From positions 1,612,001 through 1,676,000 of the forward strand of contig NZ_AP020337.1 of the NCBI RefSeq assembly GCF_009176725.1: a stretch of DNA of 64,000 nucleotides, read 5' to 3'. The notes under the pieces were generated by a model. It ran no database searches and had not been told where the DNA came from. It saw only the letters and a list, made by a program, of their open reading frames with translations. A program made the position numbers and the translations under genes. Of the stretch, positions 29,682 through 41,066 are shown piece after piece (positions within the stretch are counted from its first letter, which is position 1; each line of letters opens with the position of its first letter). This DNA comes from Pseudomonas sp. KUIN-1. Its GTDB lineage: Bacteria > Pseudomonadota > Gammaproteobacteria > Pseudomonadales > Pseudomonadaceae.

Positions 29682-31457
29682 ATGATGCGCAGCCATTATT
29701 GCGGCCAACTGAACGAGAGTCTGGAAGGCCAGGAAATTACCCTTTGCGGATGGGTCCACCGTCGTCGTGACCACGGGGGCGTTATCTTCCTCGATATCCG
29801 CGACCGTGAAGGCATGGCTCAAGTCGTGTTCGACCCTGATCGGGCCGACAGTTTCGCTGCCGCTGATCGCGTGCGCAGCGAGTACGTGGTCAAGGTCGTG
29901 GGCAAGGTTCGTGCTCGTCCGGCAGGTGCCGTGAATGCGAACATGGCGTCAGGCGCCATCGAGGTTCTGGGTTACGAGCTCGAGGTGTTGAACGAGTCCG
30001 AAACGCCGCCGTTCCCTCTGAATGAGTATTCCGACGTCGGCGAGGAAACACGCCTGCGCTATCGCTTCATCGACCTGCGCCGTCCGGAAATGGCCGAGAA
30101 GCTGCGTCTGCGTTCGCGTATCACTACCAGTATCCGTCGCTATCTGGATGACAACGGCTTCCTCGACGTCGAGACGCCGATCCTGACCCGCGCCACACCA
30201 GAAGGCGCTCGCGACTATCTGGTTCCAAGCCGCACACACCCGGGCAGCTTCTTCGCCCTGCCGCAATCGCCTCAGCTGTTCAAGCAACTGCTGATGGTCG
30301 CCGGCTTCGATCGTTACTACCAGATCGCCAAGTGCTTCCGCGACGAGGACCTGCGTGCCGACCGTCAGCCGGAATTCACCCAGATCGACATCGAAACCAG
30401 CTTCCTCAATGAAGAGGACATCATCGGTCTGACCGAGAAGATGGTTCGTCAGTTGTTCAAGGAAGTCCTGGACCTGGAGTTCGGTGATTTCCCGCACATG
30501 ACCTTTGAAGAGGCCATGCGCCGCTACGGTTCCGACAAACCGGACCTGCGCAACCCGCTGGAACTGGTGGATGTTGCCGATCAGCTCACCGGCGTGGAAT
30601 TCAAGGTGTTCAGCGGCCCGGCCAACGACCCCAAGGGGCGCGTTGCCGCACTGCGTGTACCGGGCGCCGCCAGCATGGCGCGCAGCCAGATCGACGACTA
30701 CACCAAGTTCGTCAGCATCTATGGTGCCAAGGGGCTGGCCTACATCAAGGTCAACGAGCGCGCGAAGGGGCCGGAAGGCTTGCAGTCGCCGATCGTCAAG
30801 TTCATCCCGGAAGACAACCTGAACGTCATCCTCGATCGCGTTGGTGCGGTTGATGGCGACATCGTCTTCTTCGGTGCGGACAAGTTCAAGATCGTCAGCG
30901 AGGCCCTTGGCGCGCTGCGCATCAAGATCGGTAATGACCTCAAGCTGCACACTTGCGAGTGGGCACCGATGTGGGTCGTTGACTTCCCGATGTTCGAAGA
31001 AAACGACGACGGCAGCTTCACCGCGTTGCACCACCCCTTCACGGCACCCAAGTGCACCCCTGAAGAGCTGGAAGCCAACCCGGCGACCGCGCTGTCCCGT
31101 GCCTACGACATGGTGCTCAACGGCACCGAGCTGGGCGGCGGTTCGATCCGTATCCATCGCAAGGAAATGCAACAGGCGGTCTTCCGTCTGCTGGGCATTG
31201 CCGAAGACGAGCAGCAGGAGAAGTTCGGCTTCCTGCTCGATGCCTTGAAATATGGTGCGCCACCGCACGGTGGTCTGGCTTTCGGTCTGGACCGTCTGGT
31301 AATGCTGATGACCGGCGCGCAATCGATTCGTGAAGTGATCGCGTTCCCGAAAACCCAGAGCGCGGCCGATGTCATGACCCAGGCGCCTGGCGTTGTCGAT
31401 GCCAAAGCGTTGCGCGAGCTGCACATCCGTCTGCGCGAGCAGCCAAAGGCCGAGTGA
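29682..31457 (+). CDS. aspS: Aspartyl-tRNA synthetase
   Basis: A 591-residue class II synthetase with an N-terminal OB anticodon-binding domain ([20 protein letters not shown]), motif 2 [19 protein letters not shown] and motif 3 [16 protein letters not shown]. The central GAD insertion domain marks the bacterial type. The Pseudomonas enzyme is known to be non-discriminating and also charges tRNA-Asn, which GatCAB then amidates. ATG 29682 is the start giving MMRSHYCGQ; the frame upstream has no homology. Begins a long plus-strand gene series. Confidence 0.97.
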   Translation: MMRSHYCGQLNESLEGQEITLCGWVHRRRDHGGVIFLDIRDREGMAQVVFDPDRADSFAAADRVRSEYVVKVVGKVRARPAGAVNANMASGAIEVLGYELEVLNESETPPFPLNEYSDVGEETRLRYRFIDLRRPEMAEKLRLRSRITTSIRRYLDDNGFLDVETPILTRATPEGARDYLVPSRTHPGSFFALPQSPQLFKQLLMVAGFDRYYQIAKCFRDEDLRADRQPEFTQIDIETSFLNEEDIIGLTEKMVRQLFKEVLDLEFGDFPHMTFEEAMRRYGSDKPDLRNPLELVDVADQLTGVEFKVFSGPANDPKGRVAALRVPGAASMARSQIDDYTKFVSIYGAKGLAYIKVNERAKGPEGLQSPIVKFIPEDNLNVILDRVGAVDGDIVFFGADKFKIVSEALGALRIKIGNDLKLHTCEWAPMWVVDFPMFEENDDGSFTALHHPFTAPKCTPEELEANPATALSRAYDMVLNGTELGGGSIRIHRKEMQQAVFRLLGIAEDEQQEKFGFLLDALKYGAPPHGGLAFGLDRLVMLMTGAQSIREVIAFPKTQSAADVMTQAPGVVDAKALRELHIRLREQPKAE

Positions 31458-31463
31458 TGCCGG

Positions 31464-31490
31464 GCAGGGCGTATCAATGATGCGCCCTGC
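31464..31490 (+). terminator. Hairpin after aspS
   Basis: GCAGGGCGTATCA (31464-31476) pairs with TGATGCGCCCTGC (31478-31490) with one G-T pair. The T run is weak, so readthrough into the next gene is likely. Confidence 0.45.
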
Positions 31491-31574
31491 ATTTACCCCT
31501 TATTGAGTGAAGCTTTTTGCCCGTCTGTTCAGGGCGAAAGGTGAAGGTGTTTCAAAAAGAATCTGGAGCGAAAA

Positions 31575-32321
31575 ATGGCAGGTCATTCTAAGTGGGCGAA
31601 CATCAAGCACCGCAAAGAGCGTCAGGATGCCAAAAAAGGCAAGATTTTCACCAAGTGGATCCGTGAGCTGACCGTTGCTGCGCGTCAGGGGGGCGGTGAT
31701 CCCGGTTCCAACCCGCGTCTGCGTCTGGCGCTGGACAAGGCGCTTGGTGCGAACATGACCCGTGACACCATTGATCGTGCGGTGGCGCGAGGGGTAGGGG
31801 CCTCCGACGGTGATGATGTCGAGGAGCTGGGTTACGAGGGCTACGGTCCGGGCGGCGTGGCGATCATGGTCGAAACCATGACCGACAACCGCAACCGTAC
31901 CGCGGCGGCTGTGCGCCATGCATTCACCAAATGCGGCGGCAATCTCGGCACCGACGGCTCTGTTGCCTACCTGTTCGATCGCAAGGGGCAGATCTCCTTC
32001 GCTGCCGGGGTCGATGAGGATTCGCTGATCGAGGCTGCCATGGAGGCTGATGCTGACGATGTCGTGACCAACGAAGACGGCTCGATCGATGTGTTCACAT
32101 CGTTCTCCGGGTTTTATGCAGTGCGTAACGCATTGGAGGCTGCGGGTTTCAAGGCTGCAGACGCAGAGATTGTCATGCTGCCGACCACCAGTGCCGTGCT
32201 TGATCTGGAAACCGCTGAAAAGGTACTCAAGCTGATTGATATGCTCGAAGACCTGGATGACGTGCAGAACGTGTATTCAAATGCGGAGATCCCGGACGAA
32301 GTGATGGAGCAACTGGGCTGA
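31575..32321 (+). CDS. pmpR: YebC/PmpR-family protein
   Basis: A 248-residue member of the YebC/TACO1 family. It starts with the invariant [20 protein letters not shown], then [20 protein letters not shown] and the C-terminal [16 protein letters not shown]. In P. aeruginosa the homologue PmpR (PA0964) represses the quinolone-signal gene pqsR; other YebC proteins relieve ribosome stalling on proline-rich or other stretches, so the primary role may be translational. It precedes ruvCAB, a conserved arrangement. Confidence 0.95.
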   Translation: MAGHSKWANIKHRKERQDAKKGKIFTKWIRELTVAARQGGGDPGSNPRLRLALDKALGANMTRDTIDRAVARGVGASDGDDVEELGYEGYGPGGVAIMVETMTDNRNRTAAAVRHAFTKCGGNLGTDGSVAYLFDRKGQISFAAGVDEDSLIEAAMEADADDVVTNEDGSIDVFTSFSGFYAVRNALEAAGFKAADAEIVMLPTTSAVLDLETAEKVLKLIDMLEDLDDVQNVYSNAEIPDEVMEQLG

Positions 32322-32345
32322 TCGCTTGCAGGTAACACCAGGTCG

Positions 32346-32398
32346 GAAGCCGGGGGAACGAAGCTGTGAGCAACGCGCAGCTATCGGCCCCCGGCTTC
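32346..32398 (+). terminator. Hairpin between pmpR and ruvC
   Basis: GAAGCCGGGGG (32346-32356) pairs with CCCCCGGCTTC (32388-32398). The loop itself contains a smaller inverted repeat. Weak T tract; either a terminator or an mRNA-processing structure. Confidence 0.5.
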
Positions 32399-32451
32399 TG
32401 CCTTTATGCTGCACCTATTGTTTTGCGTGACTTCCTCAAGCTGCAGGCGTT

Positions 32452-32976
32452 ATGACTCTTATTCTTGGTATCGATCCCGGTTCGCGAATCACCGGCTATG
32501 GCGTGGTACGCGACACCGGGCGCGGCTGTGTCTATGTCGCGTCGGGCTGCATCCGCACCGGCAGCGGCGAGCTGCATGAGCGTTTGCAGATCGTTTATCG
32601 CGGTGTGCGGGAAGTCATCAAGACCTACGAACCAGTGACGATGGGCATCGAAAAGGTTTTCATGGCGCGTAACGCCGATTCGGCATTGAAGCTGGGGCAG
32701 GCCAGGGGCGCAGCCATCGTGGCGGGTGCCGAAGAGGCGCTGGAAATTGCAGAATACACCGCAACCCAGGTCAAGCAGGCAGTTGCAGGAACCGGCGGTG
32801 CCAATAAGGAACAGGTGATGATGATGGTCATGCACCTGCTCAAGCTGACCCAGAAGCCGCAAATCGATGCGTCCGATGCCCTTGCCATCGCCCTGTGCCA
32901 CGCGCATACGCGTTCCAGTCTGATTCCTCACGGCTTGGGCACTGCGCGCAGTCGCGGCGGCCGCTTGCGGCTCTAG
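32452..32976 (+). CDS. ruvC: Holliday-junction resolvase RuvC
   Basis: RuvC cuts Holliday junctions bound by RuvAB. The 174-residue protein has the catalytic acidic residues in [17 protein letters not shown] (Asp8), [10 protein letters not shown] (Glu) and the C-terminal [14 protein letters not shown] (two Asp). The first gene of ruvCAB, with normal length. Confidence 0.97.
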   Translation: MTLILGIDPGSRITGYGVVRDTGRGCVYVASGCIRTGSGELHERLQIVYRGVREVIKTYEPVTMGIEKVFMARNADSALKLGQARGAAIVAGAEEALEIAEYTATQVKQAVAGTGGANKEQVMMMVMHLLKLTQKPQIDASDALAIALCHAHTRSSLIPHGLGTARSRGGRLRL

Positions 32977-33061
32977 AGGCATTATATGTCCGCTTATTTT
33001 CTATGATGACGGTGTTCAACTTCTTCGCGCGAGCGACAGGCAACACGAAAGGATCTGAAAC

Positions 33062-33670
33062 GTGATTGGACGTTTACGCGGCTCTCTCGCCGAAAAGCAG
33101 CCTCCGCATCTGGTGCTGGATGTCAACGGTGTCGGCTATGAGGTGGAAGTGCCGATGACCACCCTGTACCGGCTGCCGCATGTTGGCGAGACGGTGACTT
33201 TGCACACCCACCTGGTGGTCCGCGAGGACGCGCACCTTTTGTACGGCTTCTACGAAAAACGCGAGCGCGAACTGTTTCGTGAGCTGATCCGGCTCAATGG
33301 CGTCGGCCCCAAGCTGGCACTGGCGCTGATGTCCGGTCTGGAAGTCGATGAGCTGGTACGTTGCGTACAGGCGCAGGACACGTCGGCGCTGACGCGTATC
33401 CCCGGTGTGGGCAAGAAGACTGCCGAGCGGCTGCTGGTCGAGCTCAAGGATCGTTTCAAGGCCTGGGAGGCCTTGCCAGGCACCTTTACGCTGGTTTCCA
33501 ATGGTCCCAATCAGGCTGAGCCTGTGGCATCGGCAGAGTCCGATGCGGTCAGCGCACTGATTTCGCTGGGCTACAAACCTCAGGAGGCGAGCAAGGCTGT
33601 CTCCGCCATCAAGGAAAAAGATTTGAGCAGTGCGGATCTGATTCGCCGTGCGTTGAAGGGGATGGGTTAA
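33062..33670 (+). CDS. ruvA: Holliday-junction binding protein RuvA
   Basis: RuvA tetramers hold the junction open and load RuvB. The 202-residue protein has the N-terminal OB fold ([20 protein letters not shown]), two helix-hairpin-helix motifs ([16 protein letters not shown] and [18 protein letters not shown]), and a C-terminal RuvB-binding domain. It starts with GTG; AAAGGATCTGAAAC lies upstream. The stop abuts the ruvB start. Confidence 0.97.
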   Translation: MIGRLRGSLAEKQPPHLVLDVNGVGYEVEVPMTTLYRLPHVGETVTLHTHLVVREDAHLLYGFYEKRERELFRELIRLNGVGPKLALALMSGLEVDELVRCVQAQDTSALTRIPGVGKKTAERLLVELKDRFKAWEALPGTFTLVSNGPNQAEPVASAESDAVSALISLGYKPQEASKAVSAIKEKDLSSADLIRRALKGMG

Positions 33671-34732
33671 GTGATAGACGCCGACCGTCTGATAACTGCC
33701 ACTGGTGGCCGTGATCGTGATGAACAGATGGACCGCGCGATTCGGCCACTGAGCCTTGCGGATTACATCGGCCAGCCGACCGTACGCGAGCAGATGGAGT
33801 TGTTCATCCAGGCTGCCCGTGGTCGCAGCGAAGCGCTGGATCACACGCTGATCTTCGGTCCGCCCGGTCTGGGCAAGACCACGCTCGCCAACATCATCGC
33901 TCAGGAAATGGGCGTGTCGATCAAGAGTACGTCCGGCCCGGTCCTCGAGCGGCCCGGCGATCTGGCAGCGATCCTGACCAACCTTGAACCCAATGACGTG
34001 CTGTTCATCGACGAGATCCATCGTCTGTCGCCGATCGTCGAGGAAGTGCTGTACCCGGCAATGGAAGACTTCCAGCTCGACATCATGATCGGTGAAGGCC
34101 CGGCAGCGCGCTCGATCAAGCTTGATCTGCCGCCGTTCACGCTGGTCGGTGCGACCACTCGAGCCGGCATGCTGACCAATCCGCTGCGCGACCGCTTCGG
34201 CATCGTGCAGCGACTCGAGTTTTACAACATCGCCGATCTTTCCACGATCGTGTCGCGCTCGGCAGGCATTCTGGGGTTGGTCATCGAGCCGCAAGGCGCT
34301 TTCGAGATCGCCAGGCGCGCCCGTGGCACGCCGCGTATCGCCAACCGCCTGTTGCGTCGCGTACGGGATTTTGCCGAAGTGCGTGGCAATGGGCAGATTA
34401 CCCGGCAGACAGCCGATAAGGCCCTCAACCTGCTGGACGTCGACGAGCACGGCTTCGATCATCAGGACCGGCGTTTGCTGCTGACCATGATCGAGAAGTT
34501 CGACGGTGGTCCGGTGGGCGTGGACAGCCTGGCGGCGGCCATCAGCGAAGAGCGTCATACGATCGAAGACGTACTCGAGCCCTATTTGATCCAGCAAGGC
34601 TATATCATGCGCACACCTCGGGGGCGTGTGGTGACCCGGCATGCGTATCTGCATTTCGGCCTGAATATCCCGTCGAGGATGGGCGAGATACCGGTACCGG
34701 ACGATTTCGGCGACGAGCCCGTGGATTTATAG
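33671..34732 (+). CDS. ruvB: Holliday-junction helicase RuvB
   Basis: Hexameric AAA+ motor for branch migration. The 353-residue product has Walker [14 protein letters not shown], Walker [14 protein letters not shown], sensor 1 [11 protein letters not shown] and the C-terminal winged-helix domain with [17 protein letters not shown] start immediately after the ruvA stop, so translation is coupled. Normal length. Confidence 0.98.
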   Translation: MIDADRLITATGGRDRDEQMDRAIRPLSLADYIGQPTVREQMELFIQAARGRSEALDHTLIFGPPGLGKTTLANIIAQEMGVSIKSTSGPVLERPGDLAAILTNLEPNDVLFIDEIHRLSPIVEEVLYPAMEDFQLDIMIGEGPAARSIKLDLPPFTLVGATTRAGMLTNPLRDRFGIVQRLEFYNIADLSTIVSRSAGILGLVIEPQGAFEIARRARGTPRIANRLLRRVRDFAEVRGNGQITRQTADKALNLLDVDEHGFDHQDRRLLLTMIEKFDGGPVGVDSLAAAISEERHTIEDVLEPYLIQQGYIMRTPRGRVVTRHAYLHFGLNIPSRMGEIPVPDDFGDEPVDL

Positions 34733-34866
34733 CAATGGCTTGCAATTTATTTGCGGTCTCTGTGGTCACATTGCCAGTCCTGCCGCCGATACCAGTAACT
34801 AAGTGGCAAATCGTTGAAAAACAGTTGCCTGACCCGATTGGCAACCTGAGGAGTAAGCTCTAGAGT

Positions 34867-35334
34867 ATGCGCGCGCAAAACGGGGTTCAGTCGTTCGCAC
34901 ATCGCTGTCGCGTTTATTACGAGGACACCGATGCCGGCGGCATCGTCTACTACGTCAATTATCTGAAATTCATGGAGCGGGCTCGTACCGAGCGGCTACG
35001 GGAATTGGGCTTTGCCCAATCCGAACTGGCGCAGGAAAACCTTTTATTTGTCGTGCACTCCAGTGAGGCTCGTTATCACCAGCCGGCGCGGCTGGATGAC
35101 GAGTTGCTCGTCAGTGCAGAAGTAACCGAATTGAATCGCGTCAGCCTGCGCTTTAAACAGCAGATCAGGCGGGCGTCGGATGCAACGCTGCTCTGTGAAG
35201 GGCAGTTCCTGGTGGCGTGCGTGCGCGCCGATAGTTTTAAACCCCGGGCCATTCCCGAAGCTCTGCGAGCGGCCTTCGCCGACCAGAGCGGCGCGGGCAT
35301 ACATTCAGAGCAGGAGATAAAGCGTGGAAGCTAA
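34867..35334 (+). CDS. ybgC: YbgC acyl-CoA thioesterase of the Tol-Pal cluster
   Basis: A 155-residue hot-dog-fold thioesterase. The catalytic Asp is in [20 protein letters not shown], followed by [15 protein letters not shown]. YbgC is encoded in the tol-pal cluster in most gamma-proteobacteria and may link phospholipid metabolism to the envelope; its physiological substrate is not settled. GAGGAG lies upstream. Its last codons overlap the tolQ start by 11 bases. Confidence 0.93.
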   Translation: MRAQNGVQSFAHRCRVYYEDTDAGGIVYYVNYLKFMERARTERLRELGFAQSELAQENLLFVVHSSEARYHQPARLDDELLVSAEVTELNRVSLRFKQQIRRASDATLLCEGQFLVACVRADSFKPRAIPEALRAAFADQSGAGIHSEQEIKRGS

Positions 35335-36019
35335 CGTCGTCGACCATTCCTCCATGTGGAGTTTGGTCAGCAATGCCAGCATTGTTGTTCAGTTGGTAAT
35401 GCTGATTCTGGTAGCTGCTTCGGTCACTTCGTGGATCGTGATTTTTCAGCGCAGCAACATGCTGCGCGCAGGTCGACGTGCGCTGGACAGCTTTGAAGAG
35501 CGTTTCTGGTCGGGTATCGATCTGTCCAAGCTGTACCGTCAGGCGGGCAGCAACCCCGATCCGGATTCGGGCGTCGAGCAGATCTTCCGTGCCGGTTTCA
35601 AGGAGTTCTCGCGTCTGCGTCAGCAGTCCGGCGTCGATCCTGATGCGGTCATGGAAGGTGTGGCGCGCGCCATGCGTGTTGCCATCTCCCGCGAGGAAGA
35701 GAAACTCGAAGCCGGTCTGCCGTATCTGGCGACCGTGGGCTCTACCAGTCCTTATGTCGGTCTGTTCGGTACTGTCTGGGGGATCATGAACTCCTTCCGC
35801 GGTCTGGCGACTGCACAGCAGGCAACACTGGCTACCGTGGCACCGGGTATTGCCGAAGCATTGATTGCAACGGCCATCGGCCTGTTTGCAGCCATTCCGG
35901 CCGTTATTGCCTACAACCGTTTCGCCGCGCGCAGTGAGACCTTGATCAGCCGTTACTACACGTTTGCTGACGAGTTCCAGGCCATCCTGCACCGTAAAGT
36001 GCACACCAGCGAAGAGTGA
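35324..36019 (+). CDS. tolQ: TolQ inner-membrane motor protein
   Basis: TolQ forms with TolR the proton-driven motor that energises TolA for outer-membrane constriction at division. The 231-residue protein has three membrane helices (first about residues 18-38, [20 protein letters not shown]) and the family stretch [16 protein letters not shown] at the start of the second, and [20 protein letters not shown] in the third. It begins with GTG inside the end of ybgC. Normal length. Confidence 0.96.
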   Translation: MEANVVDHSSMWSLVSNASIVVQLVMLILVAASVTSWIVIFQRSNMLRAGRRALDSFEERFWSGIDLSKLYRQAGSNPDPDSGVEQIFRAGFKEFSRLRQQSGVDPDAVMEGVARAMRVAISREEEKLEAGLPYLATVGSTSPYVGLFGTVWGIMNSFRGLATAQQATLATVAPGIAEALIATAIGLFAAIPAVIAYNRFAARSETLISRYYTFADEFQAILHRKVHTSEE

Positions 36020-36033
36020 GCAGGTAATTCCCC

Positions 36034-36498
36034 ATGGCTTTAATCGCTCGAGATCGTCGCAGAAAACGCAAGCCGGTCGCCGAAATGAACGTAGTGCCCT
36101 ACATCGACGTGATGCTGGTGTTGCTCGTGATTTTCATGGTGACGGCTCCCATGATCAACCAGGGCGTGAAAGTCGACTTGCCCAAGGTCTCCAGCGAGGC
36201 TTTGCCGCAAGACAACAACAATCAGGTCCTGACCATTTCGATCAAGGCTGACAAGACCTATTACTGGAACCTTGGCAGCGAAGTCGATACCGACAAGCAG
36301 ATGGACAAGGCAATGACCCTGCCACAGCTGACTGCCGCAGTGACCAAGATCGTCGCTGCCGGTCGTGACGCAGGCAAGCAGACGCAGGTTTTCATTCGTG
36401 GTGACAAGACCGTCGATTACGGCTCGGTCATGGGCACGATGGGCGGGCTGCAGAAGGCTGGGGTCGGGAATGTTGGCTTGATTACCGAGGCACCCTGA
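36034..36498 (+). CDS. tolR: TolR inner-membrane motor protein
   Basis: A 154-residue ExbD-family protein with one N-terminal membrane helix. The proton-carrying Asp lies in NVVPYIDVMLVLLVIFMVTA. A periplasmic domain follows with IRGDKTVDYGSVMGTM. It works with TolQ. Its TGA overlaps the tolA ATG by one base (TGATG). Confidence 0.96.
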   Translation: MALIARDRRRKRKPVAEMNVVPYIDVMLVLLVIFMVTAPMINQGVKVDLPKVSSEALPQDNNNQVLTISIKADKTYYWNLGSEVDTDKQMDKAMTLPQLTAAVTKIVAAGRDAGKQTQVFIRGDKTVDYGSVMGTMGGLQKAGVGNVGLITEAP

Positions 36499-37568
36499 TG
36501 CAGCCGATTCGAGAGCCGTCCGCCTCGGAAAGCTACTTCTGGCCCAGTGTCTGGGCCGTGGCATTGCATATTCTGATTTTCGGCATGCTGTTCGTCAGCT
36601 TTGCCATGACTCCGGATCTGCCCGAAGCCAAGCCTATCGTTCAGGCAACGCTCTATCAGCTCAAGTCCAAGAGCCAGGCCACTACCCAGACCAACCAGAA
36701 GATTGCCGGTGAGGCGAAGAAAACCGCTGCGCGACAAACAGAAGTCGAACAGCTGGAGCAGAAAAAGATCGAGCAGCAAAAACAGGAAGCTGTAAAAGCT
36801 GCGGAACAAAAGAAAGAAGAGTCTGCTCAAAAAGCCGAAGAGCAGAAAGCAGCCGACGAAGCCAAAAAGGCCGAACAGAAAGCAGAAGAGGCCAAAAAGG
36901 CTGACGATGCCAAGAAAGCCGATGAAGCCAAGAAGGTTGCCGACGCCAAAAAGCTTGAAGAGAAGCAGCTGGCTGATATAGCCAAGAAGAAGGCCGAAGA
37001 CGAGGCGAAGAAAAAAGCCGAAGAAGACGCCAAGAAAGCTGCTGCCGAGGAAGCCAAGAAACAGGCTGCTGATGAGGCCAAGAAAAAGGCCGCAGAAGAC
37101 GCCAAGAAAAAGGCTGCCGAGGACGCGAAGAAAAAAGCCGCTGCCGATTCCGCCAAGAAGGCGCAGGAAGCAGCCCGTAAATCCGCTGAAGACAAGAAGG
37201 CGCAGGCACTGGCCGATTTGCTGTCCGATAAACCGGAGCGGCAACAGGCTTTGGCTGACGAGCGGGGCGATGAAACGGCTGGCAGTTTCGATGACCTGAT
37301 TCGTGTAAGGGCTTCGGAAGGCTGGAGTCGTCCACCATCGGCACGTAACAACATGTCGGTAACGTTGCAGATCGGGATGTTGCCGGACGGTACGATTGCT
37401 TCTGTATCGATTGCCAAATCCAGTGGTGACGGACCGTTTGACAGCTCTGCGGTTGCTGCGGTGAAGAACATTGGACGTTTGACAGAAATGCAGGGTCTGA
37501 AGCCGGCTGACTTCGCGCCCTATCGTTCATTCAAGATGACATTCACACCTGGAGATCTAGCCTTGTGA
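36498..37568 (+). CDS. tolA: TolA periplasm-spanning protein
   Basis: TolA connects the TolQR motor to TolB and Pal. The 356-residue protein has an N-terminal helix ([20 protein letters not shown]), then a long Ala/Lys/Glu-rich central domain from about residue 65 to 245 with repeated [12 protein letters not shown] units, expected to form a rod-like helix, and a globular C-terminal domain [20 protein letters not shown]. The repetitive DNA of the central domain is prone to length change. Its stop overlaps the tolB GTG as GTGA. Confidence 0.95.
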   Translation: MQPIREPSASESYFWPSVWAVALHILIFGMLFVSFAMTPDLPEAKPIVQATLYQLKSKSQATTQTNQKIAGEAKKTAARQTEVEQLEQKKIEQQKQEAVKAAEQKKEESAQKAEEQKAADEAKKAEQKAEEAKKADDAKKADEAKKVADAKKLEEKQLADIAKKKAEDEAKKKAEEDAKKAAAEEAKKQAADEAKKKAAEDAKKKAAEDAKKKAAADSAKKAQEAARKSAEDKKAQALADLLSDKPERQQALADERGDETAGSFDDLIRVRASEGWSRPPSARNNMSVTLQIGMLPDGTIASVSIAKSSGDGPFDSSAVAAVKNIGRLTEMQGLKPADFAPYRSFKMTFTPGDLAL

Positions 37569-38866
37569 TCAACCTTTTTCGAGGACTGCTGGTCGTTCTC
37601 TGTTTCGCATCCGCAATGGTGTCGGCAGAAGAAAAGAACATTCTGGTCACCAGCGGCAGTGACCGCGCAGCGCCAATCGCTGTTGTGCCTTTCGGATGGC
37701 AGGGCGGTAGCGTTCTGCCTGAAGACATGGCCGAAATCATAAGCAACGATCTGCGCAACTCCGGTTACTACGCGCCGATCCCGAAGCAGAACATGATCAG
37801 CTTGCCGACCCAGGCCAGCGAAGTCATCTTCCGTGACTGGAAAGCGCTGGGTGCCCAGTACGTCATGGTCGGCAACATCACGCCTGCCGGCGGACGTCTG
37901 CAGATCCAGTACGCGCTGTTCAACGTGGCCACCGAGCAGCAGGTGCTGACCGGTAACGTGTCGGGTACCAATGATCAGTTGCGCGACATGGCGCACTACA
38001 TTGCCGACCAGTCGTTCGAGAAGCTCACCGGTATCAAGGGTGCGTTTTCCACTCGTATGCTTTACGTGACGGCCGAACGCTTCTCGGAAAACAACACGCG
38101 TTACACCTTGCAGCGTTCGGATTACGACGGTGCTCGTGCAGTAACCCTGTTGCAATCCCGTGAGCCAATCCTGTCGCCGCGTTTTGCGCCGGACGGCAAA
38201 CGTATTGCCTATGTCTCGTTCGAACAGAAGCGTCCACGCATCTTCGTTCAGCACATCGACACCGGTCGTCGCGAACAGATTACCAACTTCGAAGGCCTGA
38301 ACGGCGCGCCTGCCTGGTCGCCGGATGGCAGCAAGCTGGCATTCGTACTGTCCAAGGACGGCAACCCGGAGATCTATGTAATCAATCTGGCGTCGCGTCA
38401 ATTGAGCCGCGTGACCAACGATTCTTCGATTGATACTGAACCTTTCTTCGGCAAGGACGGGTCTACGCTATACTTCACGTCGGACCGTGGCGGCAAGCCA
38501 CAGATCTACAAGACCAATATCAATGGCGGCGGTGCCGAACGCGTGACGTTCGTGGGTAACTACAACGCCAACCCGAAATTGTCAGCCGATGAAAAGACGC
38601 TGGTAATGATTCACCGGCAGGACGGCTTCACTAATTTCAAGGTGGCAGTGCAGGATTTGGCCCGCGGTAGCGTAAAAATCCTCACAGATAGCAACCTTGA
38701 TGAGTCGCCTACTGTTGCGCCCAACGGCACCATGGTAATCTACGCCACCCGCCAGCAGGGCCGGGGAGTCTTGATGCTCGTGTCCATTAACGGACGCGTA
38801 AGGCTCCCGCTTCCTACCGCTCAAGGCGAAGTCAGAGAACCTTCCTGGTCCCCTTACCTGAACTGA
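37565..38866 (+). CDS. tolB: TolB periplasmic beta-propeller
   Basis: TolB is a periplasmic protein that binds Pal and TolA. The 433-residue precursor has a signal peptide ending [10 protein letters not shown], an N-terminal alpha/beta domain ([20 protein letters not shown]), and a six-bladed propeller with repeats of the type [17 protein letters not shown] and [23 protein letters not shown] start overlapping the tolA stop. Normal length. Confidence 0.97.
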   Translation: MINLFRGLLVVLCFASAMVSAEEKNILVTSGSDRAAPIAVVPFGWQGGSVLPEDMAEIISNDLRNSGYYAPIPKQNMISLPTQASEVIFRDWKALGAQYVMVGNITPAGGRLQIQYALFNVATEQQVLTGNVSGTNDQLRDMAHYIADQSFEKLTGIKGAFSTRMLYVTAERFSENNTRYTLQRSDYDGARAVTLLQSREPILSPRFAPDGKRIAYVSFEQKRPRIFVQHIDTGRREQITNFEGLNGAPAWSPDGSKLAFVLSKDGNPEIYVINLASRQLSRVTNDSSIDTEPFFGKDGSTLYFTSDRGGKPQIYKTNINGGGAERVTFVGNYNANPKLSADEKTLVMIHRQDGFTNFKVAVQDLARGSVKILTDSNLDESPTVAPNGTMVIYATRQQGRGVLMLVSINGRVRLPLPTAQGEVREPSWSPYLN

Positions 38867-38918
38867 CGCGGCGCTACACGATTTGCTTAACACACTGGGG
38901 TTCATTAGGAGTTTCAAG

Positions 38919-39422
38919 ATGGAAATGCTGAAGTTTGGTAAATTTGCTGCGCTGGCTCTGGCCATGGCTGTAGCTGTAGGTTGCTCGTCCAAAGGCGGCG
39001 ACAATGCCGGTGCAGGCGGTGCTGCTGTTGATCCTAACGCTGGTTACGGCGCCAACTCGGGTGCTGTTGACGGCTCCCTGAGCGAAGAAGCTGCTCTGCG
39101 CGCAATCACCACCTTCTACTTCGAATACGACAGTTCGGACCTGAAGCCAGAAGCCATGCGCTCCCTGGACGTGCACGCCAAAGACCTGAAAGCTAACGGC
39201 GCTCGCGTTGTTCTGGAAGGCAACACCGACGAACGTGGTACTCGTGAGTACAACATGGCACTGGGCGAGCGTCGTGCGAAAGCCGTTCAGCGCTACCTGG
39301 TACTGCAAGGTGTTTCCCCAGCCCAGCTGGAACTGGTTTCCTACGGCGAAGAGCGTCCAGTTGCTACCGGCAACGACGAGCAGTCCTGGGCTCAGAACCG
39401 TCGCGTCGAACTGCGTAAGTAA
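38919..39422 (+). CDS. pal: Peptidoglycan-associated lipoprotein Pal (OprL)
   Basis: Pal anchors the outer membrane to peptidoglycan. The 167-residue precursor has a lipobox with the acylated Cys at residue 22 (MAVAVGC) and a C-terminal OmpA-like domain with [20 protein letters not shown] and the peptidoglycan-binding [23 protein letters not shown] 38919 follows TTAGGAG and gives the OprL N-terminus; the upstream frame extension is ignored. Confidence 0.97.
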   Translation: MEMLKFGKFAALALAMAVAVGCSSKGGDNAGAGGAAVDPNAGYGANSGAVDGSLSEEAALRAITTFYFEYDSSDLKPEAMRSLDVHAKDLKANGARVVLEGNTDERGTREYNMALGERRAKAVQRYLVLQGVSPAQLELVSYGEERPVATGNDEQSWAQNRRVELRK

Positions 39423-39428
39423 TTTGAC

Positions 39429-40247
39429 ATGCGAACGTGCCGACGTGCTCTAACCGTTTTGGCCCTTGCCCTTCCGCTTTCAGCGTTGGGTGCGGCACCT
39501 GTGGTCGATAACAATTCTGGCTCTGGCAGCAGCAGTTATCCGCCAGCGGGTTATGGCACGTCCGGCGCCTATGCCGGGGGAGGGGTTACGGCCCCTGCCT
39601 CGGCACAAGGTCAGCTGTTCATGCAGCTGCAGCAAATGCAGGACGAAATCGCGCGTTTGCGTGGTGTTGTCGAGGTCCAGCAAAATGACATCCAGCGCAT
39701 GAAGCAGGAAGCACTGGAGCGTTATCAGGAACTCGATCAACGTATAGCCAGTGGCTCAGCCGCTCCGGCTACCAATAATTCCCAACCTGCTGGTGGCGCT
39801 ATCGACGCCGGCGGGACGCCTTCGGCCCCCGCGGCTCAGCAGGCACCGGCAGCAGGCACCGAGCCTCCTGATCCGGCGAAGGAAAAGCTTTATTACGAAG
39901 CCGCCTTCGATTTGATCAAGGCAAAGGATTTCGACAAGGCCAGCCAGGCCTTCACCGCTTTCCTGCGCAAATACCCAAACAGTTCGTATGCGGGCAATGC
40001 CCAATACTGGCTGGGTGAAGTCAATCTGGCCAAAGGCGACCTTCAGGGCGCCGGTCAGGCGTTCGCCAAAGTCAGTCAGCAGTATCCGAAGCATGCCAAG
40101 GTGCCTGATTCGCTGTACAAGCTGGCTGATGTCGAACGCCGTCTGGGTCATACCGACAAGGTAAAAGGCATATTGCAGCAGGTCGTTGCCCAGTATCCGG
40201 GCACTTCAGCTGCACAATTGGCGCAGCGAGATCTGCAGCGCCTTTGA
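39429..40247 (+). CDS. cpoB: CpoB (YbgF) cell-division coordinator
   Basis: CpoB couples outer-membrane constriction to septal peptidoglycan synthesis by PBP1B. The 272-residue precursor has a signal peptide (ALTVLALALPLSALGAAP), a coiled-coil segment (FMQLQQMQDEIARLRGVVEV), a Ser/Ala/Pro-rich linker and C-terminal TPR repeats (AAFDLIKAKDFDKASQAFTA, SSYAGNAQYWLGEVNLAKGD). It starts 6 bases after pal and closes the tol-pal operon; a terminator follows. Confidence 0.95.
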   Translation: MRTCRRALTVLALALPLSALGAAPVVDNNSGSGSSSYPPAGYGTSGAYAGGGVTAPASAQGQLFMQLQQMQDEIARLRGVVEVQQNDIQRMKQEALERYQELDQRIASGSAAPATNNSQPAGGAIDAGGTPSAPAAQQAPAAGTEPPDPAKEKLYYEAAFDLIKAKDFDKASQAFTAFLRKYPNSSYAGNAQYWLGEVNLAKGDLQGAGQAFAKVSQQYPKHAKVPDSLYKLADVERRLGHTDKVKGILQQVVAQYPGTSAAQLAQRDLQRL

Positions 40248-40269
40248 TGTGCTGACCCGCTGATCAAGA

Positions 40270-40294
40270 AAGCCGCGCTAGTCGCGGCTTTTTT
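40270..40294 (+). terminator. Terminator of the tol-pal operon
   Basis: AAGCCGCG (40270-40277) and CGCGGCTT (40283-40290) form a stem followed by TTTT, just after cpoB. Confidence 0.9.
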
Positions 40295-40417
40295 CGTTAG
40301 AATCTCGCACCCGAAATTCCGGTACACCTTACGCTTTTCTGGATTCCGCGATTGCGAGTCCCTTGAAGTGCCTGACGGAGGCGGACGGCCTGTTTAGCTG
40401 TTACGCCCGTGGCTGAT

Positions 40418-41065
40418 ATGCAAGACACATTACGCATCACCGAAATCTTTCACTCGCTGCAGGGTGAAACCCGTACGGCAGGCCTGCCCACCGTATTTGT
40501 CCGCCTTACCGGCTGCCCGTTGCGCTGCCAGTACTGCGACAGTGCCTACGCGTTCAGCGGCGGCACCATTCAGACGCTGGACGACATCCTTGGACAAGTG
40601 GCTTCCTATCGCCCTCGTTATGTCTGCGTCACCGGTGGCGAACCGCTCGCCCAGCCCAATGCCATTGCGTTGCTGAAGCGTCTTTGCGACGCGGGCTATG
40701 AAGTATCGCTGGAGACCAGTGGTGCTTTGGACATCTCGGCGGTGGATCCTCGTGTCAGTCGCGTCGTAGACCTCAAGACCCCGGGGTCAAAAGAAGTCTC
40801 GCGTAACCGCTACGAGAACATGGAGCTGCTGACGGCGAACGATCAGGTCAAATTCGTGATCTGCTCGCGTGAGGATTATGACTGGGCGGTTTCCAAGCTG
40901 ATCCAGTACGGTCTTGATCGTCGTGCGGGCGAAGTTCTGTTCTCGGCCAGTCACCACGAGCTCAAGGGCCGTGATCTGGCGGATTGGATCGTGGCTGACA
41001 ACCTGCCGGTACGCCTGCAGATGCAGTTGCATAAAATTCTTTGGGATGACGAGCCGGGGCGCTGA
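40418..41065 (+). CDS. queE: 7-carboxy-7-deazaguanine synthase QueE
   Basis: Radical-SAM enzyme that converts 6-carboxytetrahydropterin to 7-carboxy-7-deazaguanine in queuosine synthesis. The 215-residue protein has the cluster motif [13 protein letters not shown] (CxxxCxxC) and the glycine-rich [17 protein letters not shown] three codons upstream (40409) is an alternative start; neither has a strong ribosome site. queC follows within a base or two, so the two form an operon. Confidence 0.95.
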   Translation: MQDTLRITEIFHSLQGETRTAGLPTVFVRLTGCPLRCQYCDSAYAFSGGTIQTLDDILGQVASYRPRYVCVTGGEPLAQPNAIALLKRLCDAGYEVSLETSGALDISAVDPRVSRVVDLKTPGSKEVSRNRYENMELLTANDQVKFVICSREDYDWAVSKLIQYGLDRRAGEVLFSASHHELKGRDLADWIVADNLPVRLQMQLHKILWDDEPGR

Positions 41066-41066
41066 T